A stretch of 64,000 nt of DNA from assembly GCF_024256385.1 (NCBI RefSeq), contig NZ_JAMLFW010000002.1:1860001-1924000 (forward strand), given 5' to 3'. This document shows positions 35,250-44,489 of this stretch, in pieces. The DNA comes from Anatilimnocola floriformis (GTDB lineage: Bacteria > Planctomycetota > Planctomycetia > Pirellulales > Pirellulaceae). Position numbers and translations under genes: made by a program. The notes under the pieces were generated by a model, which saw only the letters and a program-made list of their open reading frames with translations, ran no database searches and had not been told where the DNA came from. Each line of letters opens with the position of its first letter. Position 1 is the stretch's first letter.

Positions 35250-36965
35250 ATGGCAGCCAATTCGCGACTCGTGAAAGCCGATTCTCGCCGCAGCAACAAG
35301 GACGCGCCGGCGAAGGTCGCCGCGCGCCCCGAACCAGCCGTTCCCTGGCCGCAGCGAACCTGGGTGCTGATGCTGGCCGGCTCGCTCCTCCTCTGGGCTT
35401 CCTTTCCGCCGCTCGATCTTTGGCCGTTGGCGTGGCTTGCGCCGCTGCCGTGGTTGCTGCTGATTCGCCGCGAGCAACTCGCAGGCAAGCGACCTTACTT
35501 GCACGTGGCCGTCGGCGGGTTTGTCTTTTGGTTACTAATGCTGCAGGGCGTTCGGTTGGCGCATCCGCTGCTCTATGGCGGTTGGATTGCACTCGCGGCG
35601 TACCTGACGACTTACCTGGTGCTGTTCATTGCCATCACCCGTGTCGCCGTGCACCGCCTGCGCTGGCCGTTGTTTCTCGCGGCGCCGATCGTGTGGACCG
35701 GCCTCGAGTTCTTGCGGGCGAATCTGATCTCCGGTTTTGCCTGCGGGATGCTCGCCCATACGCAAACAGCATTGCCGATCCTGCTGCAGATCGCTGACCT
35801 CGGCAGCGCGTATCTGGTGAGCTTTGTGATGCTGCTGGTGACCGCTGTGATTGCGGAACGCCTGCCCGCAAACTGGTTGGGCGAAACAAACAAACAGCAT
35901 GGACCGGTGGCCGTTGTGATCGCGGTAGTCTGTGTTGCGCTGACGCTCTCCTACGGCTGGTATCGCCTGGCAGAAAAGCTTCCTGAGAACAATCGCAAGC
36001 CGCTGCAAGTCGCGCTGATTCAGGGTTCGCTCGATACGCGGTTCGATCAGCATCCGCAGGAACGCATGAAGGAAACCTTCGGCCAGTACGATCCACTCAC
36101 GCGCGAGACCCTCGCCAAGTCGCCGCAGATCGATCTGGTTGTGTGGCCGGAATCGATGTTCGCCGTAGCCGAGTTTCAAACGAAGTCGGCGAACCAGCTG
36201 ACCGACTCAAGCATCAATGCCGAGAAGCGACAGTTCATCAAGAGTTGGCAGGGGCTGTTTGAAACTACGCTCGGTGAAGTGCAACGCTTCCTGCCGGAGA
36301 GTCAGTTCCTCTTTGGGACGACGACGTTGCAGTTTGATCTGCGCGACGAGAATCCACAGCCGAAGAACTACAACGTCGCGCTGCTCGCCGCGCCGGGCAA
36401 GGGCTTAGTCAATCGCTATTACAAAATGCATCCGGTCATGTTCGGCGAATTCGTGCCGCTGACCGATCTCTTTCCTGCTTTGACGAGTCTCACTCCGATT
36501 GGCGAAGGAATGTCGGTCGGCAATGAGCCCGTGCTGATGGAAGTGCGTGATTACGCGCTCGCGCCGAATATCTGTTTCGAAAGCACCGTGCCGCATCTGT
36601 TGCGGCAGCAAGTGAGCCATTTGGAACAGGAAAACAAACGGCCGATCGATGCCATTGTGAACATCAGCAACGACGGCTGGTTCAAGGCAAGCGGGATTCT
36701 CGATCTCCATTTCCGCTGCAGCGTGTTTCGCGCAATCGAAAACCGCAAGCCAGTGATCATCGCAGCCAACACCGGCATCTCGGCCCACATCGACGGCAAC
36801 GGCCGGGTGATCGAGCGCGGCCCGAAGCGTTCGCCGAAACCGCTCGTTGCCAGCGTCGTTCCTGACGGCCGACGAAGTCCGTATCACTCCGTCGGCGATC
36901 TCTTTGCCTGGCTCTGTGCAGGCGCGACCTGGGGCGTGGCGCTGTTCGCCACGCTGAAGCGTTGA
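35250..36965 (+). CDS. lnt: Apolipoprotein N-acyltransferase
   Basis: The 571-residue protein N-acylates the terminal cysteine of lipoproteins in the inner membrane. It has about 8 N-terminal membrane helices, then a nitrilase-type domain. The catalytic triad would be E301 (VVWPES), K392 (YYKMHPVMFGEFVP) and C442 (ICFEST). These positions agree with the E. coli order Glu-Lys-Cys. A last helix lies at the C-terminus. The start ATG has a GGGG box upstream (ACAGGGGCG). It ends 11 nt before the stop of the convergent DUF4139 gene. Confidence 0.93.
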   Translation: MAANSRLVKADSRRSNKDAPAKVAARPEPAVPWPQRTWVLMLAGSLLLWASFPPLDLWPLAWLAPLPWLLLIRREQLAGKRPYLHVAVGGFVFWLLMLQGVRLAHPLLYGGWIALAAYLTTYLVLFIAITRVAVHRLRWPLFLAAPIVWTGLEFLRANLISGFACGMLAHTQTALPILLQIADLGSAYLVSFVMLLVTAVIAERLPANWLGETNKQHGPVAVVIAVVCVALTLSYGWYRLAEKLPENNRKPLQVALIQGSLDTRFDQHPQERMKETFGQYDPLTRETLAKSPQIDLVVWPESMFAVAEFQTKSANQLTDSSINAEKRQFIKSWQGLFETTLGEVQRFLPESQFLFGTTTLQFDLRDENPQPKNYNVALLAAPGKGLVNRYYKMHPVMFGEFVPLTDLFPALTSLTPIGEGMSVGNEPVLMEVRDYALAPNICFESTVPHLLRQQVSHLEQENKRPIDAIVNISNDGWFKASGILDLHFRCSVFRAIENRKPVIIAANTGISAHIDGNGRVIERGPKRSPKPLVASVVPDGRRSPYHSVGDLFAWLCAGATWGVALFATLKR

Positions 36966-36976
36966 GTGAGAATCGA

Positions 36977-39112
36977 TTACTTCAATTCCAAGCCGATCAA
37001 ATAGGTATCCAGGCTCTGCCGCAGCTTTTGTTCTTCGGCCAGCGAAGCCGTGATCTGCGTTCGCAGCCCTTCGATGGTGTCTTCTTGTTGCGTGAACTTC
37101 GTCACGTAACGGCGGAAGAGATCGGAGTCCTTCGGCAGCTGAGCCATGTTGTCGCGAATCCGCTTCTGCTCTTGATCGATGACCGTGACCTGCCGTTCGA
37201 GCTCTTGTCGTTTGGCAACGGCCTGCGCGATCACACCCTTGCGCGTGATGACTTCGCGGAGAGCCTTCTTCACGTCCTCGCCGACCACGGTGGCGTTCAG
37301 ATAGTACTGAATCGTGTTTGAATCGAGATTGTTGATCGCGACTTGCTCGTTCGAAGTGTATTCCTCTTTCACATCGAGCGTCGCCGGTTTGCCCGGTTCT
37401 GCCGTCACGGCGAAGCGATATTGATCGCGGGTTTTTTCGTCGGCTTCTTTCGGCGAGACGAGCGTCCAAGGCTGTTGCAGCGGATGTTCGATGAGCACCT
37501 TCTTGCTCTTCTTGCCGCTGTTCTTCACCAGGAACGATTTGGTGCGCACGTTCTTGTGACTCGTGTAGAGCGTTCCCTTGCTGATGCGCACCGTGGTGAG
37601 CGATTGCGGATCTTGCTTGTTCGACGGCGCGACTTCGGTATCGAGATCCATTGCATAGCTGATGAGTCGTTCGGTGCCGGGCTGCAGGGCTTGGATCTGT
37701 GCGTCGCCGGCGTAGGCGTTGTCATCGAAGACCGTGATTGGACCTTGCATCAAATGCAGATCGGTCGTGTTCTTTAGTTTCAGCCCATTCAGCGGATGCT
37801 TGGCGTGCTGCGATTCGTTGTAGATCGAAACTTTGTCGCCGGCCACCGATTCGTTGACGATCGGCAGCATCGCGCTTTGACTGCGCTGCAGCTTCACTGG
37901 TGTGGCGATTTGGTAGCGGAACATTTCGCCGACGTCGCCGGCCTGCGCGACCGACTGACCGCCGCGCTGCAGATCCATCCGGTATTCGCCCTTGGCCGCC
38001 TGACCAGCATTGGCTCCGAACGCATAACCATCGCCGGGCTTTCCGGGAGCCTGCGGAACGGCTGCCGCCAACGCGGGAGCACGGCGCATTTGATCGCCTA
38101 ATTGCTTGGCCTTCTCCTGCACTTCGCCAGCGCGGCGGAACTCATCGTCGGCCGAGGCCAAGTCTTGTTCGTACGTGCGTGGACGTAGCGAAGAGTACAA
38201 CTCGGGCTTCACTTCCGGACGATTGACATAAAGGGGCTGATACAGATCCATCACAAACGAAATGGGCCGGCCGCTGACGAGCGTGAGCGTGACGTTGTCC
38301 CAATCGGCTTCGGTGGTGTTCTCGACAATCGCCCAGCCTTGCAGGAACGGCTTTTCGTCGTCCGACAACACGAGCCGATAGCTGGTCTTCCAGATCGGCG
38401 CTTCCTGGATGTAGCCGATGTTGACGTCGCGTTTGCCGCCGCCGAGGAACGACAGCGAAACGGTTTTCTTTTCGGAGTCCTTGCCCATTGCGAGCACCAT
38501 CAGCGCTTGCCGCAGTTCGGCATCGAGCTTGGCGTTGCTCAGTTTGATGCGACCGACATTGCCGAGCGACACGCTGCGCAAACCATCGGCAGTCAGCAGG
38601 TTGACGAACTTCTCATCGACCACCTGATCGCCAGCGGGGACCTTGCGCGTTTCGACGCCGAGGATGGTGCCGGTAACTTTGGTCGGCGCGTCGATCTCGA
38701 TCTGTTCGCCGCGGATCTGCTGCAGCAAATCGCCGAGCGTGGGATTGCGCGTCAGGTCGATCGAAAACGTCCCAAGGGTTCGCGTGATCGGCTCGCGGCT
38801 GCCGTAGCTGACCGTCGAGATGCGGCCGCCACCCAGATCTTGCAGCACCATGCTCTTCAGCAAGTCGTTGATGTCCTTCACATTGAACTTCATGTCGACC
38901 GAGGCATTGCCATCGACCTTGCCAGCGTGCTCGAAGAACGCCACGCCGCTGCTGAACATCACCACCCGCTTCACCGGAATGTCGGCGGCCTTGTCCTTCT
39001 CTTGTGCCGACAAACTCATTGAGCCTGCCGACAGAAACATCGGTCCCAAGCCGACAGCCACGGCAATCGCCGCCCGGGCCAGCCACCTTTTGAACGGGTT
39101 CGAAATCGCCAT
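36977..39112 (-). CDS. Exported DUF4139-type protein
   Basis: The 711-residue product starts at ATG 39112, where an AGG box and a signal peptide (MAISNPFKRWLARAAIAVAV, cleaved near LSAQEKD) agree; a longer frame from 39292 has neither. The body carries the pattern of DUF4139 proteins: V.MFSSGVAFFEH early, a conserved SLGN.GRI block, PIWKTSYRLVLSD, and WDNVTLTLVSGRPISF near residue 300. The C-terminal 90 residues are a coiled coil (QELERQVTVIDQEQKRIRDN). The family includes mucoidy-inhibitor-like proteins; its role is unknown. Predicted extracytoplasmic. Confidence 0.85.
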   Translation of the reverse strand: MAISNPFKRWLARAAIAVAVGLGPMFLSAGSMSLSAQEKDKAADIPVKRVVMFSSGVAFFEHAGKVDGNASVDMKFNVKDINDLLKSMVLQDLGGGRISTVSYGSREPITRTLGTFSIDLTRNPTLGDLLQQIRGEQIEIDAPTKVTGTILGVETRKVPAGDQVVDEKFVNLLTADGLRSVSLGNVGRIKLSNAKLDAELRQALMVLAMGKDSEKKTVSLSFLGGGKRDVNIGYIQEAPIWKTSYRLVLSDDEKPFLQGWAIVENTTEADWDNVTLTLVSGRPISFVMDLYQPLYVNRPEVKPELYSSLRPRTYEQDLASADDEFRRAGEVQEKAKQLGDQMRRAPALAAAVPQAPGKPGDGYAFGANAGQAAKGEYRMDLQRGGQSVAQAGDVGEMFRYQIATPVKLQRSQSAMLPIVNESVAGDKVSIYNESQHAKHPLNGLKLKNTTDLHLMQGPITVFDDNAYAGDAQIQALQPGTERLISYAMDLDTEVAPSNKQDPQSLTTVRISKGTLYTSHKNVRTKSFLVKNSGKKSKKVLIEHPLQQPWTLVSPKEADEKTRDQYRFAVTAEPGKPATLDVKEEYTSNEQVAINNLDSNTIQYYLNATVVGEDVKKALREVITRKGVIAQAVAKRQELERQVTVIDQEQKRIRDNMAQLPKDSDLFRRYVTKFTQQEDTIEGLRTQITASLAEEQKLRQSLDTYLIGLELK

Positions 39113-39351
39113 GACAGGAGCCTTTGGAGAGGTGAAAGATTGTTCTTTAAAATTGACGTGAGTCGTGTGCGATTCTGAGCCGATTTGGGTGATCCCCAAC
39201 GATTTTAAGAGAATTACATCACAACCCTGAGCGCGCAATGTCCCATGTAAACCTAGCTCACGACCCGTGGCCGCCCCTGCCAGAGTCGGCAACCACGGCG
39301 GATTGCTGTGAATAAGACGGCCGGGCCGGGCTGTCGGTTTCGCCCATTCGG

Positions 39352-39642
39352 CTATTTTTTGAGCGTTTGGGAGCCGTCTGAAGCAGTGGTGTCATCATTG
39401 CTGCCATCCGGGTTTTGCGGCGGACTCAACTTCTGGGCAAGATAAATCGCCCCAAGGAGAATGCCGAGGGGCGGAAACAACACGCCGACCAGCCACGGCC
39501 AGAGGACGAAGTTACTCTTGTTGGCCATAGCCTCGCACGGGCCGACGGCGTGGATCTGAGCACCGCCATCAGGCATCGCGCAGATTGGGCATTCGACGCA
39601 GTTCGTCAGTAGGTTCGCTCCGCACTGAGGGCATTTACGCAC
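39352..39642 (-). CDS. Small zinc-ribbon membrane protein
   Basis: The 96-residue protein begins with a four-cysteine ribbon (CPQCGANLLTNCVECPIC). One or two hydrophobic segments follow (FVLWPWLVGVLFPPLGILLGAIYLA), then an acidic Ser/Thr/Asp tail. It is probably a membrane protein with a cytosolic metal-binding head. It lies 14 nt after the tandem zinc-ribbon gene in the direction of transcription, and may share its transcript. Function unknown. Confidence 0.7.
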   Translation of the reverse strand: MRKCPQCGANLLTNCVECPICAMPDGGAQIHAVGPCEAMANKSNFVLWPWLVGVLFPPLGILLGAIYLAQKLSPPQNPDGSNDDTTASDGSQTLKK

Positions 39643-39656
39643 GCTTCACCAGGCAA

Positions 39657-39923
39657 CTAAGGTCGCGGCTCTCTTGCCTGCTGATACTTCTCGTACAACT
39701 CGCGATAGTTATTGACGTGCAGTTCGGCGTAGCCGCAATCGCCGCAGACGGTTAGCGATAACTGCCCCTTCGATGTTTCCTTAAAGAACCAAGCCTCGGG
39801 CTTGCCATGCACGGCAACCTCGGCGGGCCGGGTTTTGCTGCCCATATCACCATAGTGATCTTGCAGCGGCATGTTGTGCATTAGCTTTGGCGAACCGCAG
39901 CGAAGACATTCGGGTGTTTTCAT
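39657..39923 (-). CDS. Small zinc-ribbon protein, tandem paralogue A
   Basis: The 88-residue product starts at ATG 39923 behind GGAGGGCGG. It begins MKTPECLRCGSPKLMHNMPLQDHYG and ends with a second Cys pair (TVCGDCGYAELHVNNYRELYEK). The two CxxC motifs should bind one zinc. It is clearly a duplicate of the next upstream gene (40054-40311), sharing the ordering CLRCGS.K.M.N.P..DH...., KTRPAEV.VHG.P.AWF and ELYEK. Function unknown; nucleic acid or protein binding is possible. Confidence 0.8.
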   Translation of the reverse strand: MKTPECLRCGSPKLMHNMPLQDHYGDMGSKTRPAEVAVHGKPEAWFFKETSKGQLSLTVCGDCGYAELHVNNYRELYEKYQQAREPRP

Positions 39924-40053
39924 TTTCCGCCCTCCACTCTCGATTTTCTTCTCGCTGCTCTCCTTTGCCTGGCTGGCAAATGAAGTAACAGGCCGATCGT
40001 CAGTAGAGAGCAGCGGTGGCGGCCGTACCACTCGGTGTCAGTTTTTTCCCGAG

Positions 40054-40311
40054 CTAAGGTAAGGGCTGCGACTGCACGCACTTCTCATACAGTTCGCGAA
40101 AGTTTTTGACGTACATCTCGGCGAAGCCACACTCGCCGCAGATAGTCAGAGAGATCTGCCCCACCGCGGTTTCTTTGTTGAACCAAGCTGCGGGGTTGCC
40201 ATGAATTTCGACTTGCGCGGGCCGCGAAATCTGGCCACCAACATGATCCGCCATCGGCACGTTGTACATGATCTTTTCGGAACCGCAGCGCAGGCACTCA
40301 GTTTTCTTCAT
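40054..40311 (-). CDS. Small zinc-ribbon protein, tandem paralogue B
   Basis: The 85-residue product begins MKKTECLRCGSEKIMYNVPMADHVG and ends with TICGECGFAEMYVKNFRELYEK. It is the upstream member of the tandem pair; identity with paralogue A is visible along the whole length. Two CxxC motifs indicate zinc. The two genes are separated by 130 bp, so the duplicate carried its own leader. Confidence 0.82.
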   Translation of the reverse strand: MKKTECLRCGSEKIMYNVPMADHVGGQISRPAQVEIHGNPAAWFNKETAVGQISLTICGECGFAEMYVKNFRELYEKCVQSQPLP

Positions 40312-40396
40312 TCCACACCTTTTGTACTTTCAATCTTCTTTGCACTTGCGAAAGGCAGAGCAGAATAGAAAGCAATTCGGATAGGAAAGCGACGTA

Positions 40397-41317
40397 TTAG
40401 GCTTCTTCCCGCGGCAAATTCACTTCAAACTCCGTTCCCTGTCCCACCGCCCGATCGCGGACCTGAATTTGGCTGCGCAGCCGAGAGAGCAACGTCCGCA
40501 CGATATACAGTCCCAAGCCGGTGCCGGGCTTGTCTCTCTCTAATTCGCTGCCGAGGCGCACAAATCGGCCAAAAATCTTGCGACGCTGTTCGGCGGGAAT
40601 TCCCTTGCCATTGTCGCTGACGCGCACGATCACGCGCCCCGGTTGCGTGAGATCCATTTTGATCTCGACTTCGGGCTGATCCGTCGCGGCATATTTCACC
40701 GCGTTGTCGATCAAGTTGCGGAAGACGAGTTCCAGATCCACTCGCCGGCAGCGGACGATGGCTTGTTCTAGTTCGCAGCGAACCGTTTCTGGCGGCACCT
40801 GGTGCCGATGGCAAACCTGCTGAGCGCAACTCCGCAGCACATCGTCGATATAAACGTCTTCATCCTCGCCCGGCTTGGCGACTCGTTCCAGGCGAGCGAC
40901 ATCGAGCAGGTGATTGATCAGCGTATCGAGTCGCTCGACGTCTTCGAGCATCCCTTTGAAAAAAGCCTCTTGTTCATCGGGAGGCAGTTGTCGGCGGTTG
41001 AGTGTTTGGATGTAGAGTTTGAGCGAGGCGATCGGCGATTTCAGTTCATGCGTAACACTGTCGATGAAGTTCGACTGCCGCTTCGTCAGATTGACTGCGC
41101 GGATCGACAAGACGAGATACATCACCACGCCGAGCAAAATGAATGTCAGCAGCGTGCTGCCGATCGCCAGCCAAGCCCAGTACCAGGCCGCGCTCGTCGG
41201 CGAGTTGAGGGCGGCGACGATCAGCGTGAGGATCGAGCCGACGAGCATCACCACGACCATTACGATCAGCACGACGCCGAGCGAGATCGGCCAGCGGAGA
41301 CTTTTGCGCTCGAACAT
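40397..41317 (-). CDS. Sensor histidine kinase
   Basis: The 306-residue protein has two membrane helices (about 12-35 and 48-70), a short extracytoplasmic loop, no HAMP domain, then HisKA with H90 in SVTHELKSP and an HATPase domain with N box RNLIDNAVKYA, DNGKGIP and GTGLGLYIV. It should autophosphorylate H90 and pass the phosphate to a receiver not encoded here. It starts 4 nt after the stop of the TSUP permease gene, so they probably form a two-gene unit. The short loop between helices suggests the signal may come from the membrane or from the permease. Confidence 0.92.
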   Translation of the reverse strand: MFERKSLRWPISLGVVLIVMVVVMLVGSILTLIVAALNSPTSAAWYWAWLAIGSTLLTFILLGVVMYLVLSIRAVNLTKRQSNFIDSVTHELKSPIASLKLYIQTLNRRQLPPDEQEAFFKGMLEDVERLDTLINHLLDVARLERVAKPGEDEDVYIDDVLRSCAQQVCHRHQVPPETVRCELEQAIVRCRRVDLELVFRNLIDNAVKYAATDQPEVEIKMDLTQPGRVIVRVSDNGKGIPAEQRRKIFGRFVRLGSELERDKPGTGLGLYIVRTLLSRLRSQIQVRDRAVGQGTEFEVNLPREEA

Positions 41318-41321
41318 AGGT

Positions 41322-42140
41322 CTATTTCGCCGTGAATCGCTGGTAGAAGTACCACGCCGACAGCGTGAAGCCGATCACAATCACCAGCCAGCGAATGTAA
41401 ATCGGCTTCACCTTGCGACCAAAAGCCGCGGCCAGGTAACCTCCCGCAATCGCAGAGGCCATCATCATCGCCGCGATCGGCCAATGGATCTTCTGCTTGT
41501 AAGTAAACACCAGCACCGACATACAATTAATGCAGCCGGCGAGTACCGTTTTGATGGCGTTCATCTCATGCATGTTCGACAAGCCGATGAGCGACAGCGC
41601 CGAGAGCATGAGAATGCCGATCCCCGCGCCGAAGTAGCCGCCGTAGATGGCCACCATAAATTGAAACAGCACGATGGCCATCAACTTGCCCAGCGAATGC
41701 TCCGGCACCGGTTGCGGCAGGTCCGCTTTCTCGATCGCTTTCTTTTTGGTCAACAGCGGCTGTAATGCAAACAGCAGCGACGCGCCAAAGATCAGCCAAG
41801 GGACCAGTGCGCCGAAGTATTTCGGGTTGGTGCTCGTCACCAACCACGTGCCGAGTACACCGCCGACAATGCTCGGGCCGATCAGCAACTTCAGCCATTT
41901 CCACTCTTTCATCAGGTCCTGGCGATATGCCCAGGCACTGCTGAACGACGCTGGAGCGAGCGCGACGGTGCTCGTCCCATTGGCGAGCACGGCAGCCAGA
42001 TCTTCTTCGTAGCCAAGCGCTCGCATCGCCGCGATGAGCGCGGGAAACGTCAACAACGTGCCGCCGCCAGCCAGCGCATTCACGCCCCCCGCCACCGCCG
42101 CGGCCAGGCAGAGCCAGATGCATTGAGAAATGTCAGGCAC
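41322..42140 (-). CDS. TSUP-family (TauE/SafE) permease
   Basis: The 272-residue protein has about eight membrane segments and the family signature in its first helix pair (AAAVAGGVNALAGGGTLLTFPALI). TSUP proteins move sulfur-containing anions or other organic anions across the inner membrane; the substrate is not evident. It is the promoter-proximal gene of a pair with the sensor kinase. An intergenic region with a hairpin precedes it. Confidence 0.9.
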   Translation of the reverse strand: MPDISQCIWLCLAAAVAGGVNALAGGGTLLTFPALIAAMRALGYEEDLAAVLANGTSTVALAPASFSSAWAYRQDLMKEWKWLKLLIGPSIVGGVLGTWLVTSTNPKYFGALVPWLIFGASLLFALQPLLTKKKAIEKADLPQPVPEHSLGKLMAIVLFQFMVAIYGGYFGAGIGILMLSALSLIGLSNMHEMNAIKTVLAGCINCMSVLVFTYKQKIHWPIAAMMMASAIAGGYLAAAFGRKVKPIYIRWLVIVIGFTLSAWYFYQRFTAK

Positions 42141-42237
42141 GAAATATTTTCTTAACTATTGCCAGGTTGTAACTGATTTGAGTCTACCTTAATCACCAAG
42201 GGCTTTGCAGGCAGTAAGGCTCGCCGCTGGGATGTAG

Positions 42238-42257
42238 CTGAATTCGCCAGAATTCAG
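42238..42257. repeat. Short hairpin in the permease/SDR intergenic region
   Basis: CTGAATTC and GAATTCAG flank GCCA. It lies in the 274-bp region between divergent genes (42141-42414) and could be an operator; the rest of the gap contains a T-rich run at 42290-42300 and nothing else I recognise. Confidence 0.4.
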
Positions 42258-42414
42258 ACAAATGCCACGGGTTTGTCATGCGGTTCGTTCGTTTTTTTTT
42301 AAAGCGACAAGCCTGCGGACTTCAGTGCTTGCGAGTCACGGAGTGCCTCGCCTACGTTAGAGTCACCTCTCATCCGTTCCTGCTCGCCAGAACGCTGCTC
42401 GCCAGGACTCCGCC

Positions 42415-43212
42415 ATGATCGATCTCAAAGGCCACTCTGCTCTCATCACTGGTTCCACCAAAGGGGTCGGCCGTTCGATTGCCGAAGCGTTTGCCAAGGC
42501 CGGCGCGAATCTGGTTTTGCACGGTCGGCAGCGCGATGAAAATGCCGAGGAGGTGCTGCAGATCTGCCAGGAAACCGGCGTGCAGGTCGACTTCGTCACC
42601 GGCGATCTCGCGGCGCCGACGATCGAAGCCGTCGACACACTATTCGACCAGGCCATTCGCGTGCAGCCGAAGCTCGACATTCTGGTGAACAACGCCGGCA
42701 CGTACATCGACCTGCCGTTCCTGGAAATGGATTGGCAAACCTGGGAACAAACCTGGCGACTGAACGTAGCGAGTGTTTATTTTCTGACGCAGCGATTCGC
42801 CTGGCGGTGGACGCAGAACCGCGTCGCCGGCCGCGTGCTGATGATCGGCTCGATCAACGGCCGACTCGCTGAGCCGACGCACACTTGCTATGACTCGACG
42901 AAGGGCGCCATCGAAGCCATGGTCAAGTCATTGTGCGTGGCCCTCGCGCCGCACGACATTCGCGTGAATGGCCTCGCCCCCGGGCTGGTTCGCACGCCGC
43001 TGACCAGCGTGATCGATCGCGACCAACGTTTCCGCCGTTGGATGGAACTGCACACGCCCAACGGCCAGGTGCCGCACAGCGATGTCTGCGGCGGGGCCGC
43101 AGTTTTTCTTTGTTCCGATGCCGCCGAACACGTCCACGGTCAAATGTTGCTCGTCGACGGCGGCATGAGCGCCTGGCAACAACCCGACATGCCGCCGAAC
43201 TGGCAAGGGTGA
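42415..43212 (+). CDS. Short-chain dehydrogenase/reductase
   Basis: The 265-residue protein is a classical SDR. The cofactor loop is TGSTKGVG (12-19), NNAG is at 92-95, and the catalytic set is N117, S146, Y159 and K163 (YDSTK). The C-terminal VDGG element is present. It reduces or oxidises a carbonyl/hydroxyl group with NAD(P)(H); resembles 3-oxoacyl-ACP reductase or glucose dehydrogenase types, and the substrate is not known. The gene stands alone, 255 bp ahead of the nuo operon. Confidence 0.9.
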   Translation: MIDLKGHSALITGSTKGVGRSIAEAFAKAGANLVLHGRQRDENAEEVLQICQETGVQVDFVTGDLAAPTIEAVDTLFDQAIRVQPKLDILVNNAGTYIDLPFLEMDWQTWEQTWRLNVASVYFLTQRFAWRWTQNRVAGRVLMIGSINGRLAEPTHTCYDSTKGAIEAMVKSLCVALAPHDIRVNGLAPGLVRTPLTSVIDRDQRFRRWMELHTPNGQVPHSDVCGGAAVFLCSDAAEHVHGQMLLVDGGMSAWQQPDMPPNWQG

Positions 43213-43227
43213 TTTCATCCGCAGGCC

Positions 43228-43306
43228 GGACCATTGGTCCAGCCAAATGCGGCGAGTGCGCCTGGTTTGGCACGGTGCCCGCTTCCGAGACGGACCATTG
43301 GTCCGT
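43228..43306. repeat. Pair of GGACCATTGGTCC palindromes
   Basis: GGACCATTGGTCC occurs at 43228-43240 and, extended to ACGGACCATTGGTCCGT, at 43290-43306. The copies are about 50 bp apart and could pair with each other. They lie between the SDR gene and nuoA, in the only long gap upstream of the nuo operon. Confidence 0.65.
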
Positions 43307-43467
43307 CCTACTTAAGGCGGTCCTCCGCCCGATTGACCCCTTGGCTAGCGGGCGATATGTTCAAAGCGCGAACCCAGACGAAAGATGGGTTTTCTTCGGA
43401 TTGGGGCTTGTGATAAGATTCACAAAGTCCAGAAGAAACATCGCAACCGCTTGGAAGTTTTGGGGTT

Positions 43468-43878
43468 ATGGAACTCAAACTGCTCCCCATTTTGCTGTTT
43501 GCCGTCGCGGCGGCGGGCCTCGCGCTCGTCATGCTGTTTGCCGGTTCTCTATTCGGACCGAAGCGAAATTCCGCGGTCAAACGCATGCCGTACGAAAGCG
43601 GCATGGATCCGATTCACGACGCACACAAGAAATTTGACGTCCGTTTTCACCTGGTCGCCATCGCGTTCCTAGTGTTCGATGTCGAACTCCTCTTCTTATA
43701 TCCCTGGGCTGTCGCCAGCCGGAACGATGCAGGCCTTGATTCTGCCGTTCGGGCGGCGAACGCGGCCGGCGCAAGTCTTTCCCGCGGCTTGATTTTCGGC
43801 GAAGCCATGGTCTTCATCGCCCTGCTGGCGGTGGGTTTGGTTTATGCCTGGCGGAAAGGGGTTTTCCAATGGCGCTAG
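43468..43878 (+). CDS. nuoA: NADH-quinone oxidoreductase subunit A
   Basis: The 136-residue membrane subunit has three helices with the family block [43 protein letters not shown] (Cys in the usual YECG is Ser here: YESG). It lies next to the quinone-binding region of complex I. The ATG follows a GGGG box. It begins the 14-gene nuo operon and overlaps nuoB by 10 nt. The extra loop between helices 2 and 3 ([20 protein letters not shown]) is slightly long. Confidence 0.93.
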   Translation: MELKLLPILLFAVAAAGLALVMLFAGSLFGPKRNSAVKRMPYESGMDPIHDAHKKFDVRFHLVAIAFLVFDVELLFLYPWAVASRNDAGLDSAVRAANAAGASLSRGLIFGEAMVFIALLAVGLVYAWRKGVFQWR

Positions 43879-44459
43879 AGCATTCGCCCGATCTGCCCGA
43901 GAACGTCGTTGTTACCAAGCTCGATGAGCTGGCCAGTTGGTGCCGCAAGAACAGTCTGTGGCCAATGCCGTTTGCCACGGCTTGCTGCGGTATCGAGCTG
44001 ATGGCCACCGGTGCTAGCAAGCACGACTTGGCCCGTTTCGGCGCCGAAGTCTTTCGCTTTAGCCCGCGGCAATGCGACCTGATGATCGTCGCCGGCCGGG
44101 TGGCGATGAAGATGCTCCCCGTTCTGCAGCGAATCTGGCAGCAGATGCACGAACCCAAGTGGTGTATCTCGATGGGTGCGTGCGCCTCGACCGGCGGCGT
44201 GTTCGACACCTATGCCGTTGTGCAGGGGATCGATCGCTTCATTCCCGTCGATATGTACATCCCCGGTTGCCCACCGCGGCCCGAACAGCTGATTCAAGCG
44301 ATCATGGACCTGCAGGACAAGATCCAGCGGGAGGGGACGATCGGCGGCGCTGAGTTCGAAACCGCGGCCGCTCAAGAGACCAAGCGGGCTCTGCAAGAAT
44401 TGCCCATGTACGGCCAAACGGCGTATTTCCATCCGGAGTCCGTTGTCCTCAAAAAATAG
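43869..44459 (+). CDS. nuoB: NADH-quinone oxidoreductase subunit B
   Basis: The 196-residue subunit carries the terminal [4Fe-4S] cluster N2, liganded by C39 and C40 (ACCGIE), C105 (SMGACAS) and C134 (IPGCPPRPE). All four are present. It transfers electrons to quinone at the junction of the peripheral and membrane arms. Its start overlaps the nuoA stop region. A 190-bp gap with an inverted repeat separates it from nuoC. Confidence 0.96.
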   Translation: MALEHSPDLPENVVVTKLDELASWCRKNSLWPMPFATACCGIELMATGASKHDLARFGAEVFRFSPRQCDLMIVAGRVAMKMLPVLQRIWQQMHEPKWCISMGACASTGGVFDTYAVVQGIDRFIPVDMYIPGCPPRPEQLIQAIMDLQDKIQREGTIGGAEFETAAAQETKRALQELPMYGQTAYFHPESVVLKK

Positions 44460-44489
44460 TCCTCAAGAAATAAGTCGCGCAGCGACGCA

